Origin: FEN-1250 sp038237245
GTDB lineage: Bacteria > Gemmatimonadota > Gemmatimonadetes > Gemmatimonadales > Gemmatimonadaceae
DNA length: 64,000 bases
Reading direction: 5' to 3'
Assembly: GCA_038237245.1 (NCBI GenBank)
Contig: JBBRYY010000001.1
Coordinates: 1-64,000, forward strand
The position numbers and the translations under genes are program-made. How positions within the stretch are numbered: the stretch's first letter is position 1; each line of letters starts with the position of its first letter. The notes beneath the pieces are model-generated. The model was not told the origin of the DNA. It did no database searches and saw only the letters and a program-made list of their open reading frames with translations. Shown piece by piece: positions 1-10,945 of the stretch.

Positions 1-649
1 CGAATGGCGCGAACCGCATCACGAGATCCGTGAGCTTGAACATGATCTCCGACAGGCTCTCGCAGAACGCGAGCATCGTCAGCTTGGAATTCTTCCCCGC
101 GCGCGCGAGCGCGACACCGAAGAGCACCGAGAAGAAGACGATCTGGAGCACCTCGTTGTTCGCCGCCGCTTCGAAGAAGCTCTGCGGCACGACGTGCTCG
201 AGCACTCCCTCGAGCGTCACCTTCTTTTGCGCGAGGTCGTTGCCGACGGTCGCAGACGCGCCGGTGATGCTCACACCGGCGCCCGGCTTGATGATGTTGA
301 CGGCCGACAACCCGATCACGAGCGCGAGCGTCGTCACGATCTCGAAATAAATGATCGAGCGCAGCGCGAGCTTGCCCACGCGCTTCATGTCGTCGCCATG
401 ACCGGCGATCCCGACGACGAGCGTCGAGAAGATCAGTGGCACGATCAGGAGCTTGATCATGCGCAGGAAGATCGTCGACAGCACCTTGAGCGACGCCGCC
501 TGGAACAGCGGGGCGGGCTGCCCCGGCACGGCGTTTGGAAACGCCACCCCGACGATGACGCCCAGAACCATGGAGATGAAGATCCAGTGCGTGAGCGTGA
601 GACGGCGGAAGATCCCGCCGCCCCTGCCCGGCGCGTCCGTGCTACTCAC
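1..649 (-). CDS. Dicarboxylate/amino-acid:cation symporter (DAACS family), C-terminus cut by window edge
   Basis: Inner-membrane secondary transporter that probably imports C4-dicarboxylates, glutamate or aspartate with Na+ or H+. Translating the minus strand from a GTG at 649 gives an open frame to the window edge. It has a first transmembrane helix near residues 22-40 and the family-typical stretch NNEVLQIVFFSVLFGVALA, which marks GltP/DctA-type proteins. The rest, including the substrate-binding hairpins, lies outside the window. The GTG overlaps the end of the upstream permease gene by 8 nt (GTGAGTAG), which suggests translational coupling. A later in-frame ATG (codon 27) is possible but would remove part of the first helix. 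Confidence 0.8.
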   Translation of the reverse strand, partial: MSSTDAPGRGGGIFRRLTLTHWIFISMVLGVIVGVAFPNAVPGQPAPLFQAASLKVLSTIFLRMIKLLIVPLIFSTLVVGIAGHGDDMKRVGKLALRSIIYFEIVTTLALVIGLSAVNIIKPGAGVSITGASATVGNDLAQKKVTLEGVLEHVVPQSFFEAAANNEVLQIVFFSVLFGVALARAGKNSKLTMLAFCESLSEIMFKLTDLVMRFAPF

Positions 650-2147
650 TCGAGACCGGCGGTTTCCCGGTCCGGAGCGTCGAGTTCCGGTAGCCGTACA
701 GGAAGTAGACCACGAGGCCGATTGCGAGCCACCAGCCGAAGCGCTCCCACGCCTTGTTCGGCAGCCCCCACATCACGAACAGGCAGAGCCCGGCGCCGAG
801 CGGCGCCACGATGTAGAGGAACGGCACGCGGAACGGGCGCGGACGGTCCTTGTCCGTGGAGCGAAGCACCATCACGCCGCAGCACACGAGGATGAAGGCG
901 AACAACGTTCCGATGTTCGTGAGGTCGTACGTCTCGTTCGCGTCGCCGATCAGCGCCCACGTCGCGACGAAGACGCCGGTAATGATCGTGGTGATGTACG
1001 GCGTGCGATACTTGCCATGCACTTTCGCGGCGAACTTCGGAAGCAGCCCGTCGCGCGCCATCGCGAAAAAGATGCGCGGCTGCCCGTACTGGAAGACGAG
1101 CAGCACGGCACTCATCGAGAAGACGGCACCGAGCGCCACCAGCCAGCCGACCTTCGTCATCCCCACCGACGTCAGCGCGAACGACAGCGGATCAGCCGTG
1201 CTGCCGAGCGTCGAGGACGGTACCATGCCTGTGAGCACGAAGCCGACGAGGATGTAGATCAGCGTACAGATCGCCAACCCTCCCAATATTCCGATCGGGA
1301 GATTTCGCTGCGGATTCTTCGTCTCCTCGGCGGCCGTCGATATCGCATCGAAGCCGATGTAGGCGAAGAAGACGATCGCCGCGCCGTGGTGGATGCCCGT
1401 GAAGCCGTTCGGCGCGAAGGGATGGTAGTTCGCCGTGTTGATGTGCTGCGCGCCGACGACGAGAAAGAGCGTGAGCGCGATCAGCTTTACCGCGACCATG
1501 ATGTTGTTCGCGCGCGCACTCTCGCGAACGCCGATCACGAGCAGCCAGGTGATCGCGAGCACGATTCCGCATGCCGGCAGGTTGATCAGCACCGGAATGC
1601 CGAAGAACTTCGGCGCGCTGGTCATCAGCGCGTGCACTGTCGGGTCGTTGCTCAAGAGCGCCGTGCGATACCCCGTCGCCATCCATGGAGGGATGACCAT
1701 CCCCATGCCGGCGAGGAGCGTCTTGAAGTAGTCCGACCACGAGATCGCGACGGCGACGTTGCCGACCGCGTACTCGAGGATGAGATCCCAGCCAATGATC
1801 CACGCGACGAACTCGCCGAGCGTCGCGTACGAATACGCGTACGCCGAGCCGGCCTGCGGGATCATCGCCGCGAGCTCGGCGTAGCACAGCCCCGCGAGCG
1901 CGCAGGCGAAGCCGAGGAGGAGGAACGAGATGACGAGCGCCGGCCCGGCGCCGCTCCGCACGACCACGCCATTCACGATCTCGCCCGCCGCAGCGGAGCC
2001 GATCGCGCCGAAGATTCCGGCACCGATCACCGCCCCGATCGCGAGCATGATCAGATCGCCCGCACCCAGCAGTCGTCGAAGTGCGTTCGGATTGTCCGCC
2101 TCCGACATCAGATCGGCGATCGGCTTACGGCTGAACAGTGATGCCAT
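642..2147 (-). CDS. APC superfamily amino acid permease, cationic amino acid transporter (CAT/YfnA) type
   Basis: Inner-membrane amino acid transporter of about 501 residues with around 12 predicted helices. The first helix carries the APC signature GAVIGAGIFGAIGS, in which unwound glycines bind the substrate amino group and carboxylate. The segment GSAYAYSYATLGEFVAWIIG and the following WDLILEYAVG are typical of the CAT branch (YfnA, SLC7A1-like), as is the helix with GFDAISTAAEE. The frame stays open upstream to a TTG at 2222, but the ATG at 2147 (MASLFSRKP) fits the family N-terminus better. No clear Shine-Dalgarno sequence is seen; a 12-bp palindrome, GAGCCCGGGCTC (2151-2162), lies just upstream. 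Specificity (arginine, lysine or broader) cannot be read from the sequence. Confidence 0.85.
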   Translation of the reverse strand: MASLFSRKPIADLMSEADNPNALRRLLGAGDLIMLAIGAVIGAGIFGAIGSAAAGEIVNGVVVRSGAGPALVISFLLLGFACALAGLCYAELAAMIPQAGSAYAYSYATLGEFVAWIIGWDLILEYAVGNVAVAISWSDYFKTLLAGMGMVIPPWMATGYRTALLSNDPTVHALMTSAPKFFGIPVLINLPACGIVLAITWLLVIGVRESARANNIMVAVKLIALTLFLVVGAQHINTANYHPFAPNGFTGIHHGAAIVFFAYIGFDAISTAAEETKNPQRNLPIGILGGLAICTLIYILVGFVLTGMVPSSTLGSTADPLSFALTSVGMTKVGWLVALGAVFSMSAVLLVFQYGQPRIFFAMARDGLLPKFAAKVHGKYRTPYITTIITGVFVATWALIGDANETYDLTNIGTLFAFILVCCGVMVLRSTDKDRPRPFRVPFLYIVAPLGAGLCLFVMWGLPNKAWERFGWWLAIGLVVYFLYGYRNSTLRTGKPPVSSE

Positions 2148-2225
2148 GCAGAGCCCGGGCTCAGGAGGAACGTACGAAACGTGGAGCGCGACGCGCGAGT
2201 GCGCGCCGCGCTCACACGGCAATCA

Positions 2226-4709
<2,484 letters not shown>

Positions 4710-4804
4710 CAGTGAAAATCTCCAGTGAGGTACAGAAGCCGCCGCGCCATTGGCCGCGAGCGGGAAGAGCGACGGTCGAACGCGCTCGGCTGCGCGGTGA
4801 GGCA

Positions 4805-6304
4805 CTACACGGCCTCCACACGGCGCCAGAGCGCGTACACCGGGATGCCGACCAGCACGATCACGAGCCCCGAGAGCGCCTGAGTGCGCGTCTGCGGCGC
4901 GAGCAGCAGGATGATCGCCACAGCCCCCGCGAGCACGATGTACAGTGCGGGGAGAAACGGATAGCCGAAGGCGCGGTACGGGCGCTCGATCTCGGGATGC
5001 TTCCGCCGAAGGATGAACAGCCCGATGGTGGTCAGCACGTAGAAAATCAGCGCCGCAAAGATCACGTAGTCGAGCAGCTGGCTATACGTGCCCGTCAGGC
5101 AGAGGAGCGACACCCACACCGACTGCACGATGAGGGCGAACGACGGAACCGCCTTCGCGTTGAGCGTTGCGGCGCGGCGGAAGAACAGCTTGTCGCGGGC
5201 CATCGCGAAGTAGACGCGCGCGCCGGCGAGGATCAAGCCGTTGTTGCAGCCGAAGGTCGAGATGAGGATCGCGATCGCCATGAACGTCGCGCCGCTCGCG
5301 CCGAACACTACCTCAGCCGCGGCCGTGCCGACGCGATCCTGCGTCGCATGCTCGATCCCGCGCGCGAGCACCGTCGCGCCATCCGCGGCGCCGTGCAGCG
5401 GGAGCACCTGCAGATACGAGATGTTCGCGAGGATGTACAGCAGGCTCACGAGCCCCGTCCCGAACACGAGCGCCAGCGGGAGATTCCGCCGCGGATTCTG
5501 CACCTCGGCCGCAGCGAAGGTCACGTTGTTCCACGCGTCGCTCGAGAAGAGCGAGCCGACCATCGCCGCCCCGGCCGCGAGCACGAACAGGCTGGTGATC
5601 GACGGCCCCGCCGCGAACGCCGCGCCGAAATTCGCCGCGATCGCCGTGCTGTTTCGCCCGAGCACGAAGCCGATAATGATCAGCACCGCGAGCGTGCCCG
5701 CCTTCACGAAGGAGAGCGTCGTCTGCACGAACTTTCCTTCGCGCACGCCGCGCAGATTCACCCAGGTGAGCAGCCACACGGTCGCGAGTCCGATAAGCCG
5801 CTGCGGCGTGAGCCCGAGCTGGATCGCCGCCGAGGGGTCGACGCAGCCGAGCGCGCGGAAGCAGACGTCGGCGTGCGGGAACCACGCGTAGCGATCGGGG
5901 GTGATCGAGGGCCAGAGCACGCCAGCGAAACGCCCGAAGGCGACGGCGACGGCGGCGATCGTCCCTGTTTGGATGACAAGGAAAAGGGTCCACCCATAGA
6001 GGAAACCCATGAGAGGACCCATCGACTCGCGGAGGAAAACGTACTGCCCTCCAGCTCGGGGATACATGGCCGCGAGCTCCCCGTAGGCGAGCGCGCCGAG
6101 CATCGTAATGAGTCCGGTAAGGACCCAGATGATGATGAGCCAGAGGGGCGAGCCGACTGCACGCGCGATCGCCGCCGAGACGATGAAGATGCCGGAGCCG
6201 ATCATCGAGCCGGCGACGAGCATCGTCGCATCCGTCAGGGTCATGGCCCTGACGAATTCGGTGGGAGACTGCGTACCGTCGCGCTCGACGTTCCCAGCGG
6301 TCAT
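4805..6304 (-). CDS. APC superfamily amino acid permease
   Basis: Inner-membrane amino acid transporter of about 499 residues. The first helix holds the APC motif AGSMIGSGIFIVSAAIA. The segments ELAAMYPRAGGQYVFLRE and GFLYGWTLFLVIQTGT are typical of the LAT/YkbA-like branch, and the C-terminal half has the IERPYRAFGYPFLPALY loop. The ATG at 6304 (MTAGNVERDGTQ) is preceded by GAGGAAGTAC, a good Shine-Dalgarno sequence; the upstream open frame is arginine-rich and not protein-like. It lies just upstream of hppA on the same strand and is only distantly related to the CAT-type permease at 642-2147. Substrate unknown; serine, threonine or other neutral amino acids would fit the family. Confidence 0.87.
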   Translation of the reverse strand: MTAGNVERDGTQSPTEFVRAMTLTDATMLVAGSMIGSGIFIVSAAIARAVGSPLWLIIIWVLTGLITMLGALAYGELAAMYPRAGGQYVFLRESMGPLMGFLYGWTLFLVIQTGTIAAVAVAFGRFAGVLWPSITPDRYAWFPHADVCFRALGCVDPSAAIQLGLTPQRLIGLATVWLLTWVNLRGVREGKFVQTTLSFVKAGTLAVLIIIGFVLGRNSTAIAANFGAAFAAGPSITSLFVLAAGAAMVGSLFSSDAWNNVTFAAAEVQNPRRNLPLALVFGTGLVSLLYILANISYLQVLPLHGAADGATVLARGIEHATQDRVGTAAAEVVFGASGATFMAIAILISTFGCNNGLILAGARVYFAMARDKLFFRRAATLNAKAVPSFALIVQSVWVSLLCLTGTYSQLLDYVIFAALIFYVLTTIGLFILRRKHPEIERPYRAFGYPFLPALYIVLAGAVAIILLLAPQTRTQALSGLVIVLVGIPVYALWRRVEAV

Positions 6305-6453
6305 GTACTTCCTCGATCGATGCGGATTGGACGCAGGCAGGAGTGCCGGGCACGACCTGAGATAACCGGTCGCGCGGCGGGCGGTAAATCGGGGGGAAAG
6401 TAACGGCCCAGTCAGCAGATGCGCTAGGTCGCGGGTGCTGCGAATGTGAGGTG

Positions 6454-7308
6454 CTAGAGGCTCAGCGGAATGTCCACGCCGGCGGCGACGGGAGTGCCAT
6501 CCGCGCGATGTGCGGGGCGCCACTTGAATTGCATGAAGCGATCGCGAAGGCGGCGATCGTAGCCGGAGTTGCCGGTGTCGATGTCGAGGCGGGCAACGCG
6601 TCCGGTGTCGTCTATCTCGAAGTGGATCACGAAGGTCTTCCCTTTGAGCCCTCCGGGCACGGGGAGTTCCGGAATGAGCAGGAGCTCCGGCGTGGGCGGA
6701 AAGATCGTTCCCTCCCCTCCGCCATTCCCTGGCCCGACGCCGGAGCCACGCCCGGTTCCGGCGCCTGTGCCAGTCCCTCCGCCCGTCCCTGGGCCGGCGC
6801 CCGGACCACCGCTGGTGCCCGCCCCATTCCCTGGGCCGGGCGCATTGCCCGCCGCGACGGTGGGCGGTGTGCTATCGGGCTTCGTCTCGAGCGCCGCGGC
6901 AGTTGGCGGGGGCACGGCGGCAGGCGGGACGATTGCAGGCTTGGGTGGCGGAATCGGCGTCGGCACGGGCGGCACGAGCGCGTTCGGCTTGGGCGGCGCA
7001 ACCGGAGGTGGCGGCGGTGGCGCCACCTGCACGAAGCGCAGCTCCTCCTTCGTATACGGATCGCTTGCGCCGCCTCTGCTCCCGCCACCCCCGCCACCTG
7101 CGGGTCCGGCGCCGCCCGCGCCTCGCGTCGCGTTTTCCGCGTTGTGCACGATGAGCAGCGGCACGATCATGAGCGCGAGCAGGAGCATATGCAGCGCGAG
7201 CGAAATCGCGCCTGCCCATTTGGTGTCCCGGCGTTCCGGAACGCCAACGGGCGGACGATATGGCGGACGAGCTACGTGTGGCTCGCTCGGAGCCTCGTGC
7301 GATGGCAT
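6454..7308 (-). CDS. TonB-like energy transducer, proline- and glycine-rich
   Basis: Inner-membrane-anchored periplasmic protein (284 aa) expected to couple proton motive force from ExbBD to outer-membrane transporters. It has an N-terminal transmembrane helix (about residues 33-54), a long extended linker of poly-Pro and Gly-rich repeats (about 60-210), and a C-terminal TonB domain ending in the strand region VIHFEIDDTGRVARLDID followed by FMQFKWRPAH. It lies downstream of exbB-exbD-exbD but is separated from them by a strong intrinsic terminator (7336-7378), so it is probably transcribed separately or by read-through. The Gly-rich linker is unlike that of the other two TonB paralogues here. 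The partner receptor is unknown. Confidence 0.8.
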   Translation of the reverse strand: MPSHEAPSEPHVARPPYRPPVGVPERRDTKWAGAISLALHMLLLALMIVPLLIVHNAENATRGAGGAGPAGGGGGGSRGGASDPYTKEELRFVQVAPPPPPPVAPPKPNALVPPVPTPIPPPKPAIVPPAAVPPPTAAALETKPDSTPPTVAAGNAPGPGNGAGTSGGPGAGPGTGGGTGTGAGTGRGSGVGPGNGGGEGTIFPPTPELLLIPELPVPGGLKGKTFVIHFEIDDTGRVARLDIDTGNSGYDRRLRDRFMQFKWRPAHRADGTPVAAGVDIPLSL

Positions 7309-7335
7309 GTCGATGATTGACCTCTGGCTCCCCCG

Positions 7336-7378
7336 AAAAATAACGCGACGGACACACCCTGAGATGCGTCCGTCGCGT
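7336..7378 (-). terminator. Rho-independent terminator after the second exbD
   Basis: Perfect 11-bp inverted repeat: left arm 7343-7353 (acgcgacggac), right arm 7368-7378 (gtccgtcgcgt), 14-nt loop. Read on the minus strand the stem is followed immediately by TTATTTTT, the classical U-tract. It lies between the exbD stop (7428) and the tonB start (7308), so it should end the tonB-exbB-exbD-exbD transcript. Confidence 0.85.
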
Positions 7379-7394
7379 GTATTACGATGTTCGC

Positions 7395-7414
7395 GTCGCC
7401 GAGGTTCCGGCGAC
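7395..7414 (-). repeat. Stem-loop between exbD stop and terminator
   Basis: Perfect 7-bp inverted repeat gtcgccg (7395-7401) / cggcgac (7408-7414) with a 6-nt loop. It sits 13 nt beyond the exbD stop codon and just ahead of the terminator hairpin, and has no U-tract of its own. It may stabilise the 3' end of the transcript. Confidence 0.5.
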
Positions 7415-7427
7415 CGCGACGCTCAGC

Positions 7428-7847
7428 TCATGCCTTGGGCACGTCCTTCGGCGGAATCCCAATGACCTTGACGCCTGCACCGCGCGCCTGGTCCATGCCG
7501 AAGATCACATCCTGATACTTCACCGCCGGATCGCCTTTGACGAAGATGATCTTGTCGGGACGCGGCTCGTAGATCTCCTTGAGCCGCTTCGCGAGGTTGT
7601 CCTTCGTTACCGCCTCGCTGTTGATCTTGTACGCGCCGCCAGGCAGCACCTGCAATACGATCTGATCGGGCTGCACCTGCGACTGCGTCGGTTGCGGCGT
7701 CGGATCCGGAAGCTGCAGATCGATCGCCTTCCGCATCATCGGCAACGCCATGATGAAGATGACCAGCAGCACCAGCAGCACGTCGATCATCGGCGTGACG
7801 TTGATTTCGTTCGAGAGCCCGGTGTTCCCACCAGCTGCCATTGCCAT
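7428..7847 (-). CDS. exbD: ExbD/TolR-family biopolymer transport protein (second copy)
   Basis: Small inner-membrane protein (139 aa) of the ExbB-ExbD proton channel that energises TonB. One N-terminal transmembrane helix (about residues 20-42) is preceded by the conserved INVTPMIDVLLVLLVIFI; the Asp in MIDVLLV is the essential protonatable residue. A periplasmic domain follows (DKIIFVKGDPAVKYQDVI). The ATG at 7847 has TAGGAG 7 nt upstream, and the gene starts 10 nt after the first exbD. Two consecutive exbD genes are common in TonB clusters of this type, where ExbD heterodimers are possible. A terminator hairpin follows. Confidence 0.93.
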   Translation of the reverse strand: MAMAAGGNTGLSNEINVTPMIDVLLVLLVIFIMALPMMRKAIDLQLPDPTPQPTQSQVQPDQIVLQVLPGGAYKINSEAVTKDNLAKRLKEIYEPRPDKIIFVKGDPAVKYQDVIFGMDQARGAGVKVIGIPPKDVPKA

Positions 7848-7857
7848 GTGAATTCTC

Positions 7858-8322
7858 CTACGGCTTCTTGGTGGTTTTCAGGATATCGCCCGCGACCGTC
7901 GACTCGGTTCCCGGCTGCTGATCCGAAATTGCGCCGAGCACGCGAACGCCGTTGTGCGCGGCGATATCGATCGCGTCGAGCACCTTGGAATATTCGAGAT
8001 TCTTGTCTGCCTTCAGATACAGAATCTTGTCCGTCGTACGCGCGTCGAAGATCCGCTTGAGCTGCTCCGGAAGCGTCGCATTGGGGATCTGCTTCTTGTT
8101 CAGAAAATAGTTCCCGAAGGCATCGATCCCGAGCACCTGGTCTTCATTCTCTTCCGGATGCGACTTGAGGTTGATGCCGATGGGCGGCTGCGCCTGGAAT
8201 CCGGCGTTGATGAGCGGCGTCACGACCATGAAAATGATCAAGAGCACGAGCATGACGTCGATCATCGGCGTGACGTTCGGTGACGATGCAACGCCGCCGG
8301 ACGATGATGCTGACATGGCCAT
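7858..8322 (-). CDS. exbD: ExbD/TolR-family biopolymer transport protein (first copy)
   Basis: Inner-membrane proton-channel subunit (154 aa), paralogous to the gene 10 nt downstream. It has the signature SPNVTPMIDVMLVLLIIFMV in its single N-terminal helix, with the conserved Asp in MIDVMLV, then a periplasmic domain with the DKILYLKADKNLEYSKVLDAID repeat-like segment. The ATG at 8322 has a very strong GGGGAGG Shine-Dalgarno. It lies 26 nt after exbB, within the tonB-exbB-exbD-exbD operon. Confidence 0.93.
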   Translation of the reverse strand: MAMSASSSGGVASSPNVTPMIDVMLVLLIIFMVVTPLINAGFQAQPPIGINLKSHPEENEDQVLGIDAFGNYFLNKKQIPNATLPEQLKRIFDARTTDKILYLKADKNLEYSKVLDAIDIAAHNGVRVLGAISDQQPGTESTVAGDILKTTKKP

Positions 8323-8348
8323 GAGCTACCTCCCCTGAGTGGCCGAGG

Positions 8349-9083
8349 TCACGTGGAGATAGGACCGGCGCCGCCCGTGGTGTTGAACTCACGGGTGAAG
8401 CGCGAACGGCCGAACTCACCAGCAACGCCCTTGATGAGATAGTCGATCATTTCCTTCGAGGTGTACGTCATCTCGACGGAGAGGTTGTCGATCTTGGTCG
8501 TGAAGTAGTTGTAGGCCCACACCGCCGGAATCGCGACGAGCAGACCGAATGCCGTCGTGATCAACGCCTCGGCGACACCGGCCGAGATCGCGCCCATTCC
8601 GCCCGCGCCCGACTGCGACATCCCTACGAATGCATTCACGATTCCCATCGTCGTACCAAGCAGACCGACGAACGGCGCCGTGGCGCCAACCGTCGCCAAT
8701 ACCGCGAGGCCGCGCTTCAGCTCGGAGAGAATGATCATCATGTTGCGCTCGACGGCACGCTCTGCCGAGTTGATGTCGGCGACGGTGACCGAGCCATCCT
8801 GCAGGAGTGGCTTCACTTCGCCAAGCGCGCCACCGAGCACGCGGGCGACGTGCGACTTCTTGTAGCTCTCGGCCAGACGGATCGCCTCATTGAGGTTGTC
8901 CTCTTCGAGGAACTGCGAGAACTCCGGCGCGAACTTGCGCGTCTCGGACTGTGCCTTACGCAGCGTCCACCACTTGCCGACCATCACCGTGAGCGAATAG
9001 ATCGACATGATCGCGAGCGCGAACACGATTCCCTTCGCGAAGCCGCCCATCGATTGAAAGAGCGCCATTAACGAAATACCCAT
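8349..9083 (-). CDS. exbB: ExbB/TolQ/MotA-family proton channel protein
   Basis: Inner-membrane proton channel subunit (244 aa) that forms the pentamer around ExbD. There are three predicted helices: one near residues 12-32 and two in the C-terminal half, with the family core GLAVLATVGATAPFVGLLGTT followed by EALITTAFGLLVAIPAVWAYNYF. The conserved Thr and Glu/Ala positions of MotA/TolQ/ExbB proteins are present. The ATG at 9083 is preceded by GGAGAGG. Gene order tonB (upstream), exbB, exbD, exbD makes a Ton rather than Tol role more likely, since no tolB or pal is present. Confidence 0.93.
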   Translation of the reverse strand: MGISLMALFQSMGGFAKGIVFALAIMSIYSLTVMVGKWWTLRKAQSETRKFAPEFSQFLEEDNLNEAIRLAESYKKSHVARVLGGALGEVKPLLQDGSVTVADINSAERAVERNMMIILSELKRGLAVLATVGATAPFVGLLGTTMGIVNAFVGMSQSGAGGMGAISAGVAEALITTAFGLLVAIPAVWAYNYFTTKIDNLSVEMTYTSKEMIDYLIKGVAGEFGRSRFTREFNTTGGAGPIST

Positions 9084-9133
9084 TTGATCCTCTCCGAAAT
9101 GAAAAGACGAAAAGTGAAATTGCCGTGGTCAGC

Positions 9134-9847
9134 TCAATGATTCGGTGCGACGAACTTCAGTGGCAGCTGTACGATCTGCTTGACCTTGTGCCCACCCGCT
9201 TCGGCCGGAAAGAAGCGCCACAGCGGAAGATTCGCCTTGAGCGACGCGGAGAAAAGATCATTGGTGGACTGCAGCACCTTGTACGTACTCATGTCCACTC
9301 TGCCCGTCGTGTCCACGACGAACTGTGCGAGTACTTCTCCCTCGACGCGCGAGCTCTCCAACATCGATGGATACTTCGGATTCGGATGCCCCTCGCGTGG
9401 AAGCGCGGGTTTCTCGACCTGGAACTCGAAATACGGCTGATCCGTCGGCTGTGCGACGCCACCGACGACACCATTCGCCTTACCACCGGCGACACCCTTC
9501 CCCGAGAAATCCTTTTCATCGGTGACGGCCTTCGACAGATCGATATCCGGAATCTTGTCCGGGATGTTGATCGGCGCGGTCAGCACCTGGAATCCCTTCG
9601 GGGGCGGCGGCGCAGCGACCACGTCCGGCGGGGGCGCCTTCGGCTCATCCGGCGGCGGTGGCGGCGGCTCGGGCGCCTTGGCGAAGGTGACGTCTTCCTG
9701 ACGGTTCTTCTCGACGATCTTCTGGCCCGCGTGCGCGGTGACGTACACGGCGAGCGTGATCAGGATCGCGTGCAACGCGACGCTGACGAACGTCCCGCCG
9801 ATACCTCCCTTCCTTTGCGGCTTCGACTCGATCAGGTTGTTGAACAT
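9134..9847 (-). CDS. tonB: TonB energy transducer
   Basis: Periplasm-spanning protein (237 aa) linking the ExbBD motor to outer-membrane receptors. It has an N-terminal cytoplasmic stub MFNNLIESK, one transmembrane helix (about 18-40), a Pro-rich linker with PEPPPPPPDEPKAPPP and a C-terminal TonB domain with YPSMLESSRVEGEVLAQFVV and LWRFFPAEAGGHKVKQ. It begins the tonB-exbB-exbD-exbD operon, 50 nt ahead of exbB. The adjacent upstream gene (10082-10792) is a clear paralogue with the same N- and C-terminal wording. No strong Shine-Dalgarno is seen at the ATG. Confidence 0.9.
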   Translation of the reverse strand: MFNNLIESKPQRKGGIGGTFVSVALHAILITLAVYVTAHAGQKIVEKNRQEDVTFAKAPEPPPPPPDEPKAPPPDVVAAPPPPKGFQVLTAPINIPDKIPDIDLSKAVTDEKDFSGKGVAGGKANGVVGGVAQPTDQPYFEFQVEKPALPREGHPNPKYPSMLESSRVEGEVLAQFVVDTTGRVDMSTYKVLQSTNDLFSASLKANLPLWRFFPAEAGGHKVKQIVQLPLKFVAPNH

Positions 9848-10081
9848 GCGCCTGGAGAATGGAGAGAATAGGCGAGCACTGTGACAGACCTGGAACGCAA
9901 CCTACGATCCAACGTTATCGATGGGATGCGGCCATCATTAAGAAATCATGAAGGCCGTGTTAGCATTTATTCACACATCGTGCCGGGCGTTCTGGCCGCG
10001 CTCGCTATTCCACTTGATCAGTTGTTTCCAGGTCCGCGTATCCTGAGGCGAGCTCGACGGCTGACCGAACGGTTTTTTGGC
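9848..10081. other. 234-bp intergenic region with AT-rich core, probable tonB promoter
   Basis: This non-coding gap separates two tandem tonB paralogues. It contains a markedly AT-richer stretch (about 9935-9980, ttaagaaatcatg and gttagcatttattcacac) in otherwise GC-rich DNA, the likely place for the promoter of the tonB-exbB-exbD-exbD operon. A single TGTGA half-site occurs on the minus strand, but no complete operator or terminator could be identified. Confidence 0.4.
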
Positions 10082-10792
10082 TCAGCGCCGCGGTGCGATG
10101 AATCTCGACGGCAGCTGCACGATCTGCCTGACCTTGCGCCCCCCCGCCTCGGCGGGATGAAAGCGCCACTTCTGGAGCGCTGAACGCAGCGACGCCGAGA
10201 AGAGATCGTTCGTCGACTCGACCACGCTGAAAGTGTTCATGTCGATACGCCCGAGCGTGTCGACGACGAATTGTGCGAGCACGCTGCCCTCGACGCGCGA
10301 GCTCTCGAGCACCGACGGATAGCGCGGCGATGGATTTCCGCTACGCGGGCGCGCCAACTTCTCGACCTGCGATGCGAAGAGCGGCTCTTCGCCATCGCCC
10401 GCCACGCTTTCGCCAACCGCTGCCGTGTCTCCCGCAACCGATGCTCCGAATAGCGCGCCAGCGTCGACAACGGAAGCGGTCGATGCGGCCGCAGAGATCA
10501 GATCGGGAAGAGCCACCGGAAATTCGAGAACGTGAGGTGGTTTCGCCGGCAGCGGTGGCATGGATGAGCGCGCGGCGCGCCGCATCGGCGCCGCGTGTCG
10601 ACTTTCCGCGTTCGGATTCGCGGTATACACGAGATGCACGGTATCGGCGACGAACCGCGTGCGCGCCTGGCCAGCGTTGGCGGTAGCGTACGCCGCAATC
10701 GTGATGACGCTCGCATGGATTGCGATGCTCGCGAGCGTTCCGCGCACCGACTTCTGCGATACGCGCTTCGACTCGATCAGATTGATGGACAT
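10082..10792 (-). CDS. TonB-like protein, paralogue with degenerate linker
   Basis: Predicted TonB-family protein (236 aa). It shares the N-terminal pattern (MSINLIESK), a transmembrane helix (about 20-40) and the C-terminal TonB domain (YPSVLESSRVEGSVLAQFVVDTLGRIDM, broken here by few changes) with the gene at 9134-9847. This points to tandem duplication. The Pro-rich spacer has decayed to an Ala/Val/Ser-rich stretch, so whether it spans the periplasm is unclear. The ATG at 10792 has GGGAG about 10 nt upstream. It lies just downstream of the sensor kinase gene on the same strand. Confidence 0.82.
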   Translation of the reverse strand: MSINLIESKRVSQKSVRGTLASIAIHASVITIAAYATANAGQARTRFVADTVHLVYTANPNAESRHAAPMRRAARSSMPPLPAKPPHVLEFPVALPDLISAAASTASVVDAGALFGASVAGDTAAVGESVAGDGEEPLFASQVEKLARPRSGNPSPRYPSVLESSRVEGSVLAQFVVDTLGRIDMNTFSVVESTNDLFSASLRSALQKWRFHPAEAGGRKVRQIVQLPSRFIAPRR

Positions 10793-10920
10793 GTGCGGAG
10801 TCTCCCAGGTGAGAGCGTAGGCGAGCATCATCCCTGGGATCAGTCTAGGATGCGATGTTATCGCGATCCTTTCGCACGCATTACGAACCGGCTGAAGGGC
10901 GCATTACGATATCGTGAACC

Positions 10921-10945
10921 GATCGTTAACGCGCGCGTAACGATC
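10921..10945. repeat. Inverted repeat at the 3' end of the sensor kinase gene
   Basis: 8-bp arms gatcgtta (10921-10928) and taacgatc (10938-10945) flank a 9-nt alternating CG spacer. The right arm overlaps the kinase stop codon. There is no U-tract on either strand, so it looks more like a protein-binding dyad or RNA processing stem than a classical terminator. It lies about 130-150 bp upstream of the tonB-like start at 10792. Confidence 0.4.

Noticed and set aside
2151..2162. Palindrome GAGCCCGGGCTC before the CAT permease start
   Set aside because: It has no loop for a hairpin and may be chance in GC-rich DNA; no function can be supported.
6660..7110. Repeat-like Pro/Gly stretch in the tonB-like gene
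   Set aside because: It codes for the periplasm-spanning linker and is low-complexity coding sequence, not a DNA repeat element.
10060..10085. Possible terminator with T-run (ggttttttgg)
   Set aside because: The only adjacent stem is ACCG-AA-CGGT, too short and tight, and the orientation does not match a gene end on the plus strand.
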